Assembly (NCBI GenBank): GCA_902362365.1
Contig: CABIVQ010000002.1
Coordinates: 62,001-126,000, forward strand
Direction of reading: 5' to 3'
Source: Clostridiaceae bacterium
Lineage (GTDB): Bacteria; Bacillota; Clostridia; Peptostreptococcales; Peptostreptococcaceae
DNA length: 64,000 bases
A program made the position numbers and the translations under genes. The notes under the pieces were generated by a model that worked only from the letters and a program-made list of their open reading frames with translations, was not told the DNA's origin and did not search any database. Every line of letters begins with the position of its first letter. Position 1 is the stretch's first letter. Shown here in pieces: positions 45,631-55,973 of this stretch.

Positions 45631-47468
45631 AACCCCCTTGTAATGTCATTTGCATTTATTCCACATCCATGACATTGATGTCTGCAGTCTGGAGATACTT
45701 TATCTTCTCTTGCTTTTTCATTTTCTCTTATTAAGAATTTCTTAGTAACCCCTACATCTATGTGATCCCAAGGGAATACTTCTTCATAATTTCTTTCTCT
45801 GTTAGCATAGAATGCTATATCAAGTCCATTCTTTTCCATAGCTTCTTTCCATGTATCTAAGTTGAAATACTCAGACCATCCGTCAAACTTAGCTCCAGCT
45901 TTGAATGCATCTAATATAACTTTACCTATTCTTCTATCTCCTCTAGCCACAACAGCTTCCATTAAGCTAGTTTTTGAGTCATGGTAGTTATATTTTATAT
46001 CTTTATTTTTTAATTTTTTAACTAAGTGTCTTTGCTTTTCTATAACTTCTTCAGTTAAGTCTTGTCCATGCCATTGGAATGGAGTAAATGGTTTTGGTAC
46101 AAATGTTGATGTACTTACAGTTACAGAGAAACTTCTTCTTAACTTTCCTCCATTAACATCTCTATAAGTATCTATAACATCATATGCAAGATTAGATATA
46201 CCATCTAAATCATCATAAGTTTCAGTTGGAAGACCTATCATAAAGTATAATTTTACACTGTTCCATCCCATTTCAAATGCTTTTCTTGTAGCATTTTTTA
46301 AATCTTCTTCGCTTACACCTTTATTAATAACATCTCTTAATCTTTGAGTTCCTGCTTCTGGTGCAAATGTAAGTCCTGATTTTCTTACTTGTTGTATTTT
46401 TTCTGCTATTTCCATAGAGAAGTTATCAAGTCTTAACGATGGTAAAGATATCCCTACATTTTGAGGAGTATACTCATCAACTAAAAAGTCTGTTAACTCT
46501 CTTAATTGGCTATAGTCACTTGTACTTAATGATGATAATGATATTTCATCATATCCTGTATTTTTTACAAGCTTATCTACTATTTCTTTTAGCCTATCAA
46601 CACTTTTTTCTCTTATCGGTCTGTATATCATACCAGCCTGACAGAATCTACATCCTCTTGTACATCCTCTGAATAATTCTAAAACAACTCTATTGTGTAC
46701 AGTATCTATATAAGGAACTATAAGCTTATCTGGATAATCTACAGTCTCTACATCTTTTATTATTCTCTTTTTAACCTTATCCGGAACACCTTCTCTATTA
46801 GGTTTTACTTCTTTAACTGTTCCATCTTCATTGTATGTAACATCATAAAAACTTGGTATATAAACCCCTTCTATTTGAGCCACTTTTAATAAGAAGTCTT
46901 CTCTAGTAGTCTTATTTTTCTTCCATTCTTTATAAGCACTTATTACTTCTAAGTTAACTTCTTCACCTTCACCTAGTATTACTATATCTACAAAATCAGC
47001 TAGAGGCTCTACGTTATATGCACAAGGCCCTCCTACTAATATAAATGGATCATCTAATTCTCTTTCTTCTCTAAGTAAAGGTATATTAGCCAAGTCAAGT
47101 ATATTTAATATATTTGTATAAGAAAGTTCATATTGTAATGTAAATGTTACGAAATCAAAATTAGTTATAGGCTCTCTTGATTCTAATGCGAACATTGGTA
47201 TATTTTTCTCTCTCATTATATTTTCCATATCAACAGCTGGAGAATATACTCTTTCACAAAATACATCTTTATCTTTATTTATTACATGATAAAGAATATG
47301 ACTTCCTAAGTGACTCATCCCAACCTCATATAAATCAGGGAAGCAATGAGCATATCTTACTAAATTTTTGTTACTTGTATCTTTATGTATAGAATTTACT
47401 TCATTTCCAAGATATCTTGCAGGTTTTTCAACCTTTTTTAAAATTCTTCTTAAATCTACTTTACTCAT
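45624..47468 (-). CDS. TIGR03960-family B12-binding-like radical SAM protein
   Basis: The 614-residue protein has an N-terminal region resembling a B12-binding domain (FPDLYEVGMSHLGSHILYHV, later GGPCAYNVEPLADF). The radical SAM core has the cluster motif CTRGCRFCQAG (Cys-x3-Cys-x2-Cys), and FAPEAGTQRLRDVINKG matches the family. The C-terminal Cys motif CRHQCHGCGIN may hold another metal or cluster. The substrate is unknown in the family as far as I know. It overlaps the DUF2344 partner by 7 bases. Confidence 0.9.
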   Translation of the reverse strand: MSKVDLRRILKKVEKPARYLGNEVNSIHKDTSNKNLVRYAHCFPDLYEVGMSHLGSHILYHVINKDKDVFCERVYSPAVDMENIMREKNIPMFALESREPITNFDFVTFTLQYELSYTNILNILDLANIPLLREERELDDPFILVGGPCAYNVEPLADFVDIVILGEGEEVNLEVISAYKEWKKNKTTREDFLLKVAQIEGVYIPSFYDVTYNEDGTVKEVKPNREGVPDKVKKRIIKDVETVDYPDKLIVPYIDTVHNRVVLELFRGCTRGCRFCQAGMIYRPIREKSVDRLKEIVDKLVKNTGYDEISLSSLSTSDYSQLRELTDFLVDEYTPQNVGISLPSLRLDNFSMEIAEKIQQVRKSGLTFAPEAGTQRLRDVINKGVSEEDLKNATRKAFEMGWNSVKLYFMIGLPTETYDDLDGISNLAYDVIDTYRDVNGGKLRRSFSVTVSTSTFVPKPFTPFQWHGQDLTEEVIEKQRHLVKKLKNKDIKYNYHDSKTSLMEAVVARGDRRIGKVILDAFKAGAKFDGWSEYFNLDTWKEAMEKNGLDIAFYANRERNYEEVFPWDHIDVGVTKKFLIRENEKAREDKVSPDCRHQCHGCGINANDITRGLC

Positions 47469-47873
47469 TTATTATTGAAACCTCCAATAAATTTATTGTT
47501 TTATATAAAAAGCATAATTTTTATTATACACCATAATATATACATAATGTATCAAAATTTTATTTTTCCATATTTAAACTATTCTAAATATAGTTGTCTT
47601 ATTTCCTATTTATGAAATATTTACAGTTATTTTGATGAATTATTAATTGAGTATAAATCAATACTTTATAATAGATTATAATTTAAATTATTATTCTAAA
47701 ATTTTATTTCTTAAAGATCTTAATTAATATGTGACTTTATGTCATTAATAGAATTAAAAGCTTGACTATTGTTAAGAGAATCAATAATATTTATATATCT
47801 GTTTATATTATTGATATATGGGTATAAAATATACATATATATATAATTAGTTAATTTATTAGGAGGTTGTGTA
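47469..47873. other. intergenic region with the flavodiiron promoter
   Basis: About 400 very AT-rich bases between the divergent radical SAM and flavodiiron genes. Apart from the promoter at 47762 I see no gene, RNA or repeat. The promoter of the radical SAM pair must lie near its left end. Confidence 0.6.
47762..47790 (+). promoter_or_regulatory. near-consensus promoter of the flavodiiron gene
   Basis: TTGACT (47762-47767) and TAATAT (47785-47790) with a 17-base spacer. The leader to the ATG at 47874 is about 75 bases long and AT-rich, with AGGAGG before the start. Confidence 0.7.
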
Positions 47874-49067
47874 ATGAGTAAAGTATTTGAAGTAAAAGAA
47901 GATATCTACTTTACAGGAGTTGTAGACAAGGATTTAAAGGTATTCGACATAATAATGGAAACTGAATTTGGTACAACTTATAATTCATATTTGTTAAAAG
48001 ATGAAAAAACAGTTCTATTTGATACGGTTAAACCAAATTTTAAAGATGAATTTATAAACAATATTTCAGAAGTAATTGATATAAAAGATATAGATTACGT
48101 GGTTATTCACCATACTGAACCAGATCATGCTGGTAGTTTAAAATATATTTTAGATATAAACCCTGACATAGAAGTATATTGTACAAAGGCTGCAAAGCTA
48201 TACTTAGATGAACAAATAAATAAACCATTTAAGTGTCATGTAATAAAAGATGGTGAAACTTTAAATATAGGTAAAAGAACACTAAGATTCATAACTGCAC
48301 CTTTCTTACATTGGGCAGATACTATGTTTACTTATGTAGAAGAGGAAAAAACATTATTCACTTGCGATGCATTTGGATGTCATTTTGCAAATGTAGATGC
48401 TGACTGCGTAGATAGTGAAGATTATTTAAAATCAGCTAAACACTACTTTGATTGCATAGTTAAGCCATTCTCTAAGCATGTTTTAAATGCTGTAAATAAA
48501 GTTGTAGATTTAGGTATAGAGTTTGATACGATATTAACATCTCATGGACCTATGTTGACTAAAGACCCAATGGCAGCTGTTAAAAGATATGTAGAATGGT
48601 CAACAGAAACAGTTGAACATACTAATCAAAATCAAATTGCAATTTTCTACTTATCTGCATATACAAATACTTTATGCATGGCCAAAAAAATAGAAGAATC
48701 ATTATTATCAGAAGGTGCTAAAGTTAAACTATATGACTTAGAAACTTTAAGCTTACAAGAAATGCATGATGCTGTAGTAATGTCTAAAGTAATATTACTA
48801 GGTTCAACAACAATAAACAAAACAATGGTTAAACCAATGTGGGACTTATTCTCAGTAATTGACCCAATGGCAAACCAAGGTAAAATAGCTGGTGTATTTG
48901 GTTCTTACGGATGGAGCGGTGAAGGTATATCAATGGCAGAAAACAACTTAAAAGCGATGATGTTCAAGATGCCAGTACCAGCACTTAAAAAGAAATTCTT
49001 CCCATCTGAAGATACATTCCAAGAATGTATAGAATTCGGTAAAGAATTTGCAAAATTAGTTAAATAA
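47874..49067 (+). CDS. class A flavodiiron protein (FprA-type)
   Basis: The 397-residue enzyme has an N-terminal metallo-beta-lactamase-like diiron domain with ligands H-x-E-x-D-H (HTEPDH, His80 to His85), CDAFGCHF and SHGP. A C-terminal flavodoxin domain starts near residue 250 (IAIFYLSAYTNT) and has FGSYGWSGEG for FMN. Class A enzymes reduce O2 to water and/or NO to N2O in anaerobes. No rubredoxin or reductase domain is fused. Codon use near the end is more C/A-rich, as often in highly expressed genes. Own promoter and terminator. Confidence 0.95.
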   Translation: MSKVFEVKEDIYFTGVVDKDLKVFDIIMETEFGTTYNSYLLKDEKTVLFDTVKPNFKDEFINNISEVIDIKDIDYVVIHHTEPDHAGSLKYILDINPDIEVYCTKAAKLYLDEQINKPFKCHVIKDGETLNIGKRTLRFITAPFLHWADTMFTYVEEEKTLFTCDAFGCHFANVDADCVDSEDYLKSAKHYFDCIVKPFSKHVLNAVNKVVDLGIEFDTILTSHGPMLTKDPMAAVKRYVEWSTETVEHTNQNQIAIFYLSAYTNTLCMAKKIEESLLSEGAKVKLYDLETLSLQEMHDAVVMSKVILLGSTTINKTMVKPMWDLFSVIDPMANQGKIAGVFGSYGWSGEGISMAENNLKAMMFKMPVPALKKKFFPSEDTFQECIEFGKEFAKLVK

Positions 49068-49444
49068 TATATATAACAAGATATATAAAACTCTAAGATT
49101 TATTTTCTTATTTAAAATAATAATACAATTTTAGACACTAAATAAAGTGATACTATTAAAATATTTTATTAGTATCACTTTATTTAATATAATCGCTTCC
49201 ATTTCTATAATCTTAATTACATTAAAACATAAAATTTAACTCTTAAACTTTATTAGTAATTTTTAAGCTAATATTTACTAATCATATATTAAGCGTAATA
49301 TTATTCCAATTTTCTTTAGTAAATAAAATAAGAGCTACCCATAATGATAACTAAATAATAGTCATTAAAATAAGTAACTCTTACATTTATTCTTTTTTAC
49401 TCTACTAAATACCATTCTAGTATTTAGAAAAGTAGTTCTAATCC
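49068..49444. other. intergenic region holding two terminators
   Basis: The first hairpin (49139-49187) pairs AAATAAAGTGATACTA with TAGTATCACTTTATTT, a perfect 16-bp stem that ends the flavodiiron gene. The second (49325-49392) is less regular, with TAAGAG-TAC against GTA-CTCTTA arms, and probably ends the mgsA operon on the minus strand. The 130 bases between hold nothing recognisable. Confidence 0.72.
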
Positions 49445-49858
49445 TTAAACTCTTTGGCTAGTAGTTTTTCTAACTTCTCTCCAAGATAATTCACCTCTGT
49501 CTAGAGCTTTTATAAATATCTCAGCTGATGCTAAATTTGTAGCTACAGGAACATGATAAACATCACATAATCTAACTAAAGCTTGTATATCTGGTTCATG
49601 AGCTTGAGATGTAAGAGGATCTCTTAAAAAGATCACTAAATCTATATCTTGACTAACAATTAAAGAACCAATTTGCTGATCGCCTCCAAGTGGACCAGAT
49701 GCTAATCTAGTAATCTTAAGTTCTGTCTCATCCATTATTCTCTTACCTGTTGTTCCAGTTGCATATAAGCCATATTTTTCTAATATTCTTTCATATGCTA
49801 TACAAAACCCTATCATCATATTTTTCATTTCATCATGTGCTACTAATGCTATATTCAT
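49445..49858 (-). CDS. mgsA: methylglyoxal synthase
   Basis: The 137-residue enzyme converts dihydroxyacetone phosphate to methylglyoxal and phosphate. It shows [24 protein letters not shown] and the active-site segment [17 protein letters not shown], with the catalytic Asp in [19 protein letters not shown] also matches. It lies 24 bases after rodA at the end of the cell-shape operon, a placement seen in other clostridia. Confidence 0.96.
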   Translation of the reverse strand: MNIALVAHDEMKNMMIGFCIAYERILEKYGLYATGTTGKRIMDETELKITRLASGPLGGDQQIGSLIVSQDIDLVIFLRDPLTSQAHEPDIQALVRLCDVYHVPVATNLASAEIFIKALDRGELSWREVRKTTSQRV

Positions 49859-49882
49859 ATATTCCCCTTCTCCTTTATAATG

Positions 49883-51001
49883 CTAAAAATTTATTTTTTT
49901 CTTTCTCATACACACATTTAAAACTAATCCTAAGTTAGCTAATGAGGTTAATAATGAACTACCTCCATAACTTATAAATGGCAATGTTACTCCCGTGACA
50001 GGAATAAGTGCTACTGTCATACCTATATTTTGGATAATCTGGTATGCAAACATGCTCATTACTCCTACAACAATTAATGTTCCATAAAAATCTTTAGCCT
50101 CTCTAGCTATAACTAACATTCTTAGTAAGAATACAATATATAAGGCTATGACTAAAGTCATTCCCCATACACCTAGCTCTTCTCCTATAACAGCAAATAT
50201 AAAATCACTATCTTGAACTGGTAAAAAATCATTTTGGCTTTGACTTCCGTTATATAACCCTTTTCCACCAAAACCACCTGATCCTATGGCAATCATAGAT
50301 TGTATAACCTGATAGTTTCCTTCATAACTTGGGTCATCAGGATGAAGAAAGGCTTCTATTCTTAATTTTTGATGTGACGCCATCATCATATACATAATTG
50401 GTAATGAGACTAATGCTATTATAATAGCTCTTTTTATTAATTTTATATCTAAACCTGCTGTAAATAACATCCCTGCTATTATACAACAGAAAACTATAGC
50501 AGTTCCTAAATCTGGTTGAGCAAATAATAAACCTATAAAAGGAAATGCATAAATAACTAAAGGTATTATCTCTTTCAAGTTATTTAATTTTCCTTTTTTA
50601 GACTCAACTATCTTAGCATAACTAAGTATAAATGTAAGTTTAACTAATTCTGATGTTTGAAAATCTAGGGGACCTATTTTTAGCCACGATACGGCTCCAC
50701 CTCTATTTTGCCCTAATCCTGGTACTAGCACAACTGCCAAAAGTAATAAACTAACTAAATAAAGTCCCTTGTAATATTTACCTAAAAAATTATAATCTAA
50801 ACAAAGAATTCCAATTATCATAATCATGCCTAGTATAAATGCTAATCCTTGTTTATATAACTGGCTATAGTCACCTGTTTCATTTACGTGTGTCGCACTA
50901 CTCAATACAACAATTCCAAAGCAAAATATAGCTAATACGGTAATTATCAATTTCCAGTCTAATTCTTTAATTAATTTAAGTGTATTCTTGTATGTAAGCA
51001 A
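49883..51001 (-). CDS. rodA: rod-shape-determining glycosyltransferase RodA (SEDS family)
   Basis: The 372-residue polytopic SEDS protein has about ten membrane segments. RodA polymerises lipid II into glycan during elongation, partnered by a class B PBP. Conserved stretches include QPDLGTAIVF, FLPVQDSDFIFAVIGEELG and PVTGVTLPFISYGGSSLL. It is RodA rather than FtsW by its context with mreBCD and PBP2. Confidence 0.92.
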   Translation of the reverse strand: MLTYKNTLKLIKELDWKLIITVLAIFCFGIVVLSSATHVNETGDYSQLYKQGLAFILGMIMIIGILCLDYNFLGKYYKGLYLVSLLLLAVVLVPGLGQNRGGAVSWLKIGPLDFQTSELVKLTFILSYAKIVESKKGKLNNLKEIIPLVIYAFPFIGLLFAQPDLGTAIVFCCIIAGMLFTAGLDIKLIKRAIIIALVSLPIMYMMMASHQKLRIEAFLHPDDPSYEGNYQVIQSMIAIGSGGFGGKGLYNGSQSQNDFLPVQDSDFIFAVIGEELGVWGMTLVIALYIVFLLRMLVIAREAKDFYGTLIVVGVMSMFAYQIIQNIGMTVALIPVTGVTLPFISYGGSSLLTSLANLGLVLNVCMRKKKINF

Positions 51002-51078
51002 TTTATCACCGTCTTTCCACTCTTTCGCATATAACCAAATAAGGGGAATATATCATATGATACCCCCCCTTATTTAAA

Positions 51079-51363
51079 TTACATCATTCTTTCTTTTATA
51101 TTCTTTAAAGGTATATTTGCTACCAGTGCAGATACTGGCATGTCATCATCTTCCCCTCTTGATTTAGACATTTTTATTTCTAGACCATTTTCTTCTATCT
51201 CTGCATAATTTGCTATAACCTTTAGAATATCATCTTTTATCAAATCTAAAAGTTGAGGAGAACAATCCACCCTATCATGTACCAAAACTAATTTTAATCT
51301 TTCCTTGGCAACAGATTTACTAGATTTAGACTCATTAGAGAAAACTTTAAATATATCTAACAT
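51079..51363 (-). CDS. minE: cell-division topological specificity factor MinE
   Basis: The 94-residue protein shows the MinE order: an N-terminal MinD-activating segment (SVAKERLKLVLVHDR), then the dimeric beta domain (LKDDILKVIANYA-like, ENGLEIKMSK). MinE drives MinCD oscillation so that division is placed at midcell. It lies 17 bases after minD. MinE with MinCD is found in clostridia, but bacilli use DivIVA instead. Confidence 0.92.
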   Translation of the reverse strand: MLDIFKVFSNESKSSKSVAKERLKLVLVHDRVDCSPQLLDLIKDDILKVIANYAEIEENGLEIKMSKSRGEDDDMPVSALVANIPLKNIKERMM

Positions 51364-51380
51364 GGATGATTCCTCCCTTC

Positions 51381-52178
51381 TTATTTAGCCATACCAAGCA
51401 TTTTTTTAATTTTACTAAAAAGCGTATTATCACTTTCTACTTCTATTAAAGGGATATCTTCACCTAATATTCTTTTAGCTATATTTTTATAAGCTTGTCC
51501 TGCAAGAGATTTTGAATCAAGTATTGCTGGTTCACCTTTATTAGTAGATACTATTATACTTTCATCATCTGGAACTAAACCTAATAGATCTATAGCAAGT
51601 ATCTCTAATATATCTTGCTTGTCCATCATATCTCCACGTCTAACCATATCTTGTCTAATTCTATTAATTACTAATCTTATATCTTTTATTTCATTAGCTT
51701 CTAATAATCCTATTATTCTATCTGCATCTCTTACTGCAGATACTTCTGGATTCGTAACTACTATAGCTCTAGTAGCTCCTGCAACAGCATTTTTAAATCC
51801 TTGTTCTATACCTGCTGGGCAGTCTATTAATATAAAATCAAAAGACTCTTTTAACTTTTCACATAAATCTTCCATTTGTTCTACGGATACTGCATTTTTA
51901 TCTCTTGTTTGTGCAGCTGGCAATAGATATAGATTATCAAATCTTTTATCTTTTATTAAAGCTTGTTTAAGTCTACACGTTCCTTCTACAACATCTACTA
52001 TGTCATAAACTATTCTATTTTCAAGACCCATAACTACATCTAAATTTCTAAGTCCGATATCTGCATCAACTATAACAGTCTTTTTATTTTCTAAACTTAG
52101 AGCAGTTCCTAAGTTTGCTGCAGTAGTAGTTTTTCCAACTCCACCTTTGCCTGATGTTATAACTATAACTTCACTCAT
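51381..52178 (-). CDS. minD: septum-site-determining ATPase MinD
   Basis: The 265-residue ParA/MinD ATPase has the deviant Walker A GKGGVGKTTTAANLG, VIVDADIGLRNLDVVMGLE and DCPAGIEQGF. A C-terminal amphipathic helix (LFSKIKKMLGMAK) should bind the membrane. It recruits MinC and MinE. Confidence 0.97.
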   Translation of the reverse strand: MSEVIVITSGKGGVGKTTTAANLGTALSLENKKTVIVDADIGLRNLDVVMGLENRIVYDIVDVVEGTCRLKQALIKDKRFDNLYLLPAAQTRDKNAVSVEQMEDLCEKLKESFDFILIDCPAGIEQGFKNAVAGATRAIVVTNPEVSAVRDADRIIGLLEANEIKDIRLVINRIRQDMVRRGDMMDKQDILEILAIDLLGLVPDDESIIVSTNKGEPAILDSKSLAGQAYKNIAKRILGEDIPLIEVESDNTLFSKIKKMLGMAK

Positions 52179-52204
52179 AATACTACCCCCTATGGATTTC
52201 TTTC

Positions 52205-52885
52205 TTATTTTATTGTTTTGGATAAGTAACTTTCTATTACTATCCTGCCTTTACTTACAAAGGCTATTTCTGGGCTAATTTCTTTCTTATCTTCAAAGCT
52301 ATCATCATCTGGTGCTTCTGCAATGTTACCCGCAATTTGAAGCACTTTCGGATTTAAGGAGTTTGCAACTACATAAGCATTTTCATTTTCCATAGCACCT
52401 GCATGTATAAATCCAGTTACACTTCCCATGACAATAACATTACCTCCTGCAACTACTCTAGCTCCAGAACTTATATCCCCCATGACAACTGTATTTCCTT
52501 TTGAATTAATTTGAGAACCTGGTTTCATATCCTTCATTACGACAACATCTCCGTCAAATTCTATATTTTCACCAGATCTTAGATTGCTTACATATTTAGT
52601 TTGAAAATTACTGCACTTTAATTCTTCATCTTCTTCTATAAACTCAATATCAAACCTAGATGTAATATCATGCTTTAACTCTAACATTTGAATATCACTT
52701 AAGTAGTCACAGTTAATAGCACATATTTTAGCCCCGTTAAAAAAACCTACCGAGGTCTCTAATCTATCTATTACACCATTTCTTATCTCATCAAAAGGTA
52801 CAACCTTCTTAATATTTAAAATTATCCCTCTTTTATTTCCTTTGAATTCAACTAATTCTTTAGGAGTAAAATTTCTCAAAGACAT
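52205..52885 (-). CDS. minC: septum-site-determining protein MinC
   Basis: The 226-residue FtsZ inhibitor has an N-terminal FtsZ-binding domain and a C-terminal beta-helix at about residues 105-200 with repeats VVMKDMKPGSQINSKGN, VVMGDISSGARVVAGGN and VIVMGSVTGFIHAGA. It is the first of minC-minD-minE. The gene follows the PBP2 gene by 60 bases. Confidence 0.93.
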   Translation of the reverse strand: MSLRNFTPKELVEFKGNKRGIILNIKKVVPFDEIRNGVIDRLETSVGFFNGAKICAINCDYLSDIQMLELKHDITSRFDIEFIEEDEELKCSNFQTKYVSNLRSGENIEFDGDVVVMKDMKPGSQINSKGNTVVMGDISSGARVVAGGNVIVMGSVTGFIHAGAMENENAYVVANSLNPKVLQIAGNIAEAPDDDSFEDKKEISPEIAFVSKGRIVIESYLSKTIK

Positions 52886-52944
52886 AACAACCTCCAGAGT
52901 GATATCATGTTATTTATATTCTTCACAAACCGTCTTTAATCCTT

Positions 52945-55900
52945 CTAATTTTTGATTTGTGAACCAAAATTTATATTTTTTTCTTCATTTGTAGTATTTT
53001 CATCTTCATCTGTGTTCTTATCAGTCGTTTTCTCTGTGTCTTTATTGAATCCCATATAAGCTCCAATTACTTCTCTTACAGGTAATAACGCATATGAACT
53101 CTCATTACCCTGAGGTATCATAGCTACAACAGCTATTTCTGGATCATCTGCCGGAGCAAAAGCAACAGTCCATGCAAAGGCATCATAATCAGATTTAAAT
53201 TTATCTATTACAGTATCAGTAGCCTTAGGATTTAACTGCTGTATAGCTTTTCTTAAATAAGATGCCATTAGTTTATCATTATCATAATCTAATTTTACAC
53301 TTACACCTTCAGCTAATTCATCTTCTAATGACTTTCTTTCTTTTTCATCTAATTTATTATCTTTCAACTGCTCTTTAATTTCATTTTCTCTTTCTTTTGA
53401 CAATTCTTTTTCTCTTTCTTTTATCAGTTCCTCTGAAAGAGCTATAGCTTCATCTTTTGATACACCATAAGTTCCCATATGATCAATTAAATATTGATAC
53501 TCATCAGAAGTAGGTATTTTACCACTTTTTTCAGCTGTACCAGTTTTAGCTGCAACAGATACTGGCAATGTTCCAAAAACAGATTTAGCACTACTTAAAG
53601 TAGCCATTTGTTTCATACCTTGTACTAGATCTTTTAGGTTATCACTATTTTTAAAATCTATTTTTTCTGATTTGTTAGTATCTTCAACAACTGTTTTATA
53701 ATCACTAGATATAGTTTTTTTAACTACAGATAATTCAACTAAATTACCACCATTAGCTATAGCTGCTACATATCTAGCCATCTGGGCTGGAGTATATGCA
53801 TTTTCACCTTGTCCTATCGAAAGGTTGAATGTATCAGCAGTACCCCATTTAGCAAACTTAAGATAGTTGAAAACTATATTATCAGCAAAACCTTCAGCTA
53901 AATCTTCTTTAACTTTTAACTTAATTAATCTGTTTATAACTTCTACTCTACCTGGTGTATTTTCCTCAGCAGCCCATCCTACAATTTCATCAATCCTAGC
54001 TTCAAATTCTTTCGGATTTTTCTCTTTTGTTATATCAGTAAAGGCTTCACCCATATTTTTTTCTAAATATGATCTTAATAAAGTTTGTGTTGATTTAAGC
54101 TTTTGTTCTGTTGTTGGAACATGCCCTGGTATTTCCTCTATTTCATCAACTAAACCTGTAGCTTCATCTAATCCAAATAATTTAGCGTACTCTAAAATTT
54201 TATCTGGTCCCATATTTATACCTAAATCTGAACCAGTACCTAAGTACTTACCTGTACCTATTGTGTAGAAGTATATATTACAAGATTCTTGTATAGCTTT
54301 ATATAAATTTGTAATGCCATGATTACGCTTAGATTTATGCCATATATAATCTGCAAACTTTCTTTCTCCATATTTTATCATACCTGGATCATTTATAGCA
54401 TAGTTAGGATTTAACCCATTTTCTAAAGCAGCCATACCTGTTATCATTTTAAATGTAGAACCAGGTTGGAATACACCTTGAGTAACTAAATTTAACAATT
54501 TACTTGGGGATAATGAATCATTTTTGTTTTCAGGCTCAAGGTCAGCATATTCAGAATAAGATATACTACCTTTTGTAAATAAGTTAGGGTCATATGATGG
54601 ATAACTAACTGAAGCTAATACATCTCCAGTGTTAACATCTATTGCAATCAGTGCACCTGATTTTGCATTTGGTGCAGTACCACCACCACTTTTATCTCCA
54701 TACTGACTCTTAAATGTACCACCAGTTCTAGCATACTCTATAGTTCTCTTTAAAGAGTCTTCTGCAACTTCTTGTAAATTTTTATCTAAACTTAGATAAA
54801 CTGTATCTCCTGATTTTGGCTCTGATACTTCAATTTCCTTTGTTATTTTACCAACAGCATCAACTTGTACCTTTTTGTATCCATCTGTACCACGCAATTT
54901 ACTTTCATAGTTTTTTTCTATCCCTGCTAATCCTACTAAATCACTTTTTAAGTATCCTTTTTCTAAATACTCTGATTCTTTAGTAGAAGGAATTTTTCCT
55001 ATATGACCTAAAATATGTCCTGCAAGTGTTCCATTAGGATAATATCTAACAGGTTCATTTGCTATAGATACACCAGGCAGCTCCATAAGATTTTCTTCAA
55101 TTTGAGATATAGTCGATTCACTTATATCTTGAGCAATTGTCACCGGATTATATCTAGAATAACCTTGTGATTTCAATAAATCTCTAACTACAAGTACCTT
55201 CCTAGCATCCGCATCACTCATACCTTCATTTAATGGCATGCTAGTTTTTGTTTTACCAGTTTTAGCACTATAATAATCTTTTATCTTATCAAAAGCATCT
55301 TTAGCACTAATATCCTTTTCATTTATTTTATATGATGCTAGCCAATCTATTTTATTTTTTTCTTGAGTAAATACCCATTTGCTAACAAGAATTGGAGGGT
55401 ATTCTCCATTCTTATTTAATTTAGCTTGTAACTTTGATGCTTCTAGTCTCTTATCTTCTTGTGATAAAACACCTTCCTCAATCAACTTATCTACTAAATA
55501 ATAAAAACTTTCTTTTGCATTTAAATTTTGTGGAATTCCTTCGGAATCTTTATATTCAGCTATATCCTTATCGTACGTATAATAATATTTCCCATTTTCA
55601 ATATATATAGGAAATTCATCCTTATATTCTTCTTTGTTTTTTTCTAAAAGATTAATTAATTTTAAGGATATCTCATTAGCCATACTATTTTTATTTGAGT
55701 CGGTCTTACTTATACCATCTGCTGAAACTTGAACAGTAAACTGGTTTTTTGTTGTAGCCAAAATCTTCCCATTTTTATCCCTTATATCTCCTCGTGGAGC
55801 TTTTATAGGCAGCTCTTTGTATGTTTTGTTTTCAGCTAATTCAGTATAATGTTCATATTTAAATACAGTCATATATAGTATTTTAACTAAGATAACTGCA

Positions 55901-55962
55901 AATACTACTAATAACATATTTCTAATAATAATAAATCTATCATTTACTTTTTTTTCGTCCAT
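52945..55962 (-). CDS. mrdA: class B penicillin-binding protein PBP2 (elongation), with large insertions
   Basis: A transpeptidase of 1005 residues, well above the 600-720 usual for PBP2. A membrane anchor (residues 12-34) is followed by the pedestal and the transpeptidase domain. The catalytic triad motifs are SxxK STFK (Ser502), SxN SCN (Ser560) and KTG (Lys806). Three parts account for the extra length: an expanded pedestal (about 100-250), an insert at about 610-705 and a Lys/Glu-rich probable coiled coil at about 815-925 right after KTG. A low-complexity acidic tail follows. It pairs with RodA and MreBCD for side-wall synthesis. Confidence 0.93.
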   Translation of the reverse strand: MDEKKVNDRFIIIRNMLLVVFAVILVKILYMTVFKYEHYTELAENKTYKELPIKAPRGDIRDKNGKILATTKNQFTVQVSADGISKTDSNKNSMANEISLKLINLLEKNKEEYKDEFPIYIENGKYYYTYDKDIAEYKDSEGIPQNLNAKESFYYLVDKLIEEGVLSQEDKRLEASKLQAKLNKNGEYPPILVSKWVFTQEKNKIDWLASYKINEKDISAKDAFDKIKDYYSAKTGKTKTSMPLNEGMSDADARKVLVVRDLLKSQGYSRYNPVTIAQDISESTISQIEENLMELPGVSIANEPVRYYPNGTLAGHILGHIGKIPSTKESEYLEKGYLKSDLVGLAGIEKNYESKLRGTDGYKKVQVDAVGKITKEIEVSEPKSGDTVYLSLDKNLQEVAEDSLKRTIEYARTGGTFKSQYGDKSGGGTAPNAKSGALIAIDVNTGDVLASVSYPSYDPNLFTKGSISYSEYADLEPENKNDSLSPSKLLNLVTQGVFQPGSTFKMITGMAALENGLNPNYAINDPGMIKYGERKFADYIWHKSKRNHGITNLYKAIQESCNIYFYTIGTGKYLGTGSDLGINMGPDKILEYAKLFGLDEATGLVDEIEEIPGHVPTTEQKLKSTQTLLRSYLEKNMGEAFTDITKEKNPKEFEARIDEIVGWAAEENTPGRVEVINRLIKLKVKEDLAEGFADNIVFNYLKFAKWGTADTFNLSIGQGENAYTPAQMARYVAAIANGGNLVELSVVKKTISSDYKTVVEDTNKSEKIDFKNSDNLKDLVQGMKQMATLSSAKSVFGTLPVSVAAKTGTAEKSGKIPTSDEYQYLIDHMGTYGVSKDEAIALSEELIKEREKELSKERENEIKEQLKDNKLDEKERKSLEDELAEGVSVKLDYDNDKLMASYLRKAIQQLNPKATDTVIDKFKSDYDAFAWTVAFAPADDPEIAVVAMIPQGNESSYALLPVREVIGAYMGFNKDTEKTTDKNTDEDENTTNEEKNINFGSQIKN

Positions 55963-55973
55963 TCAATCACCAA

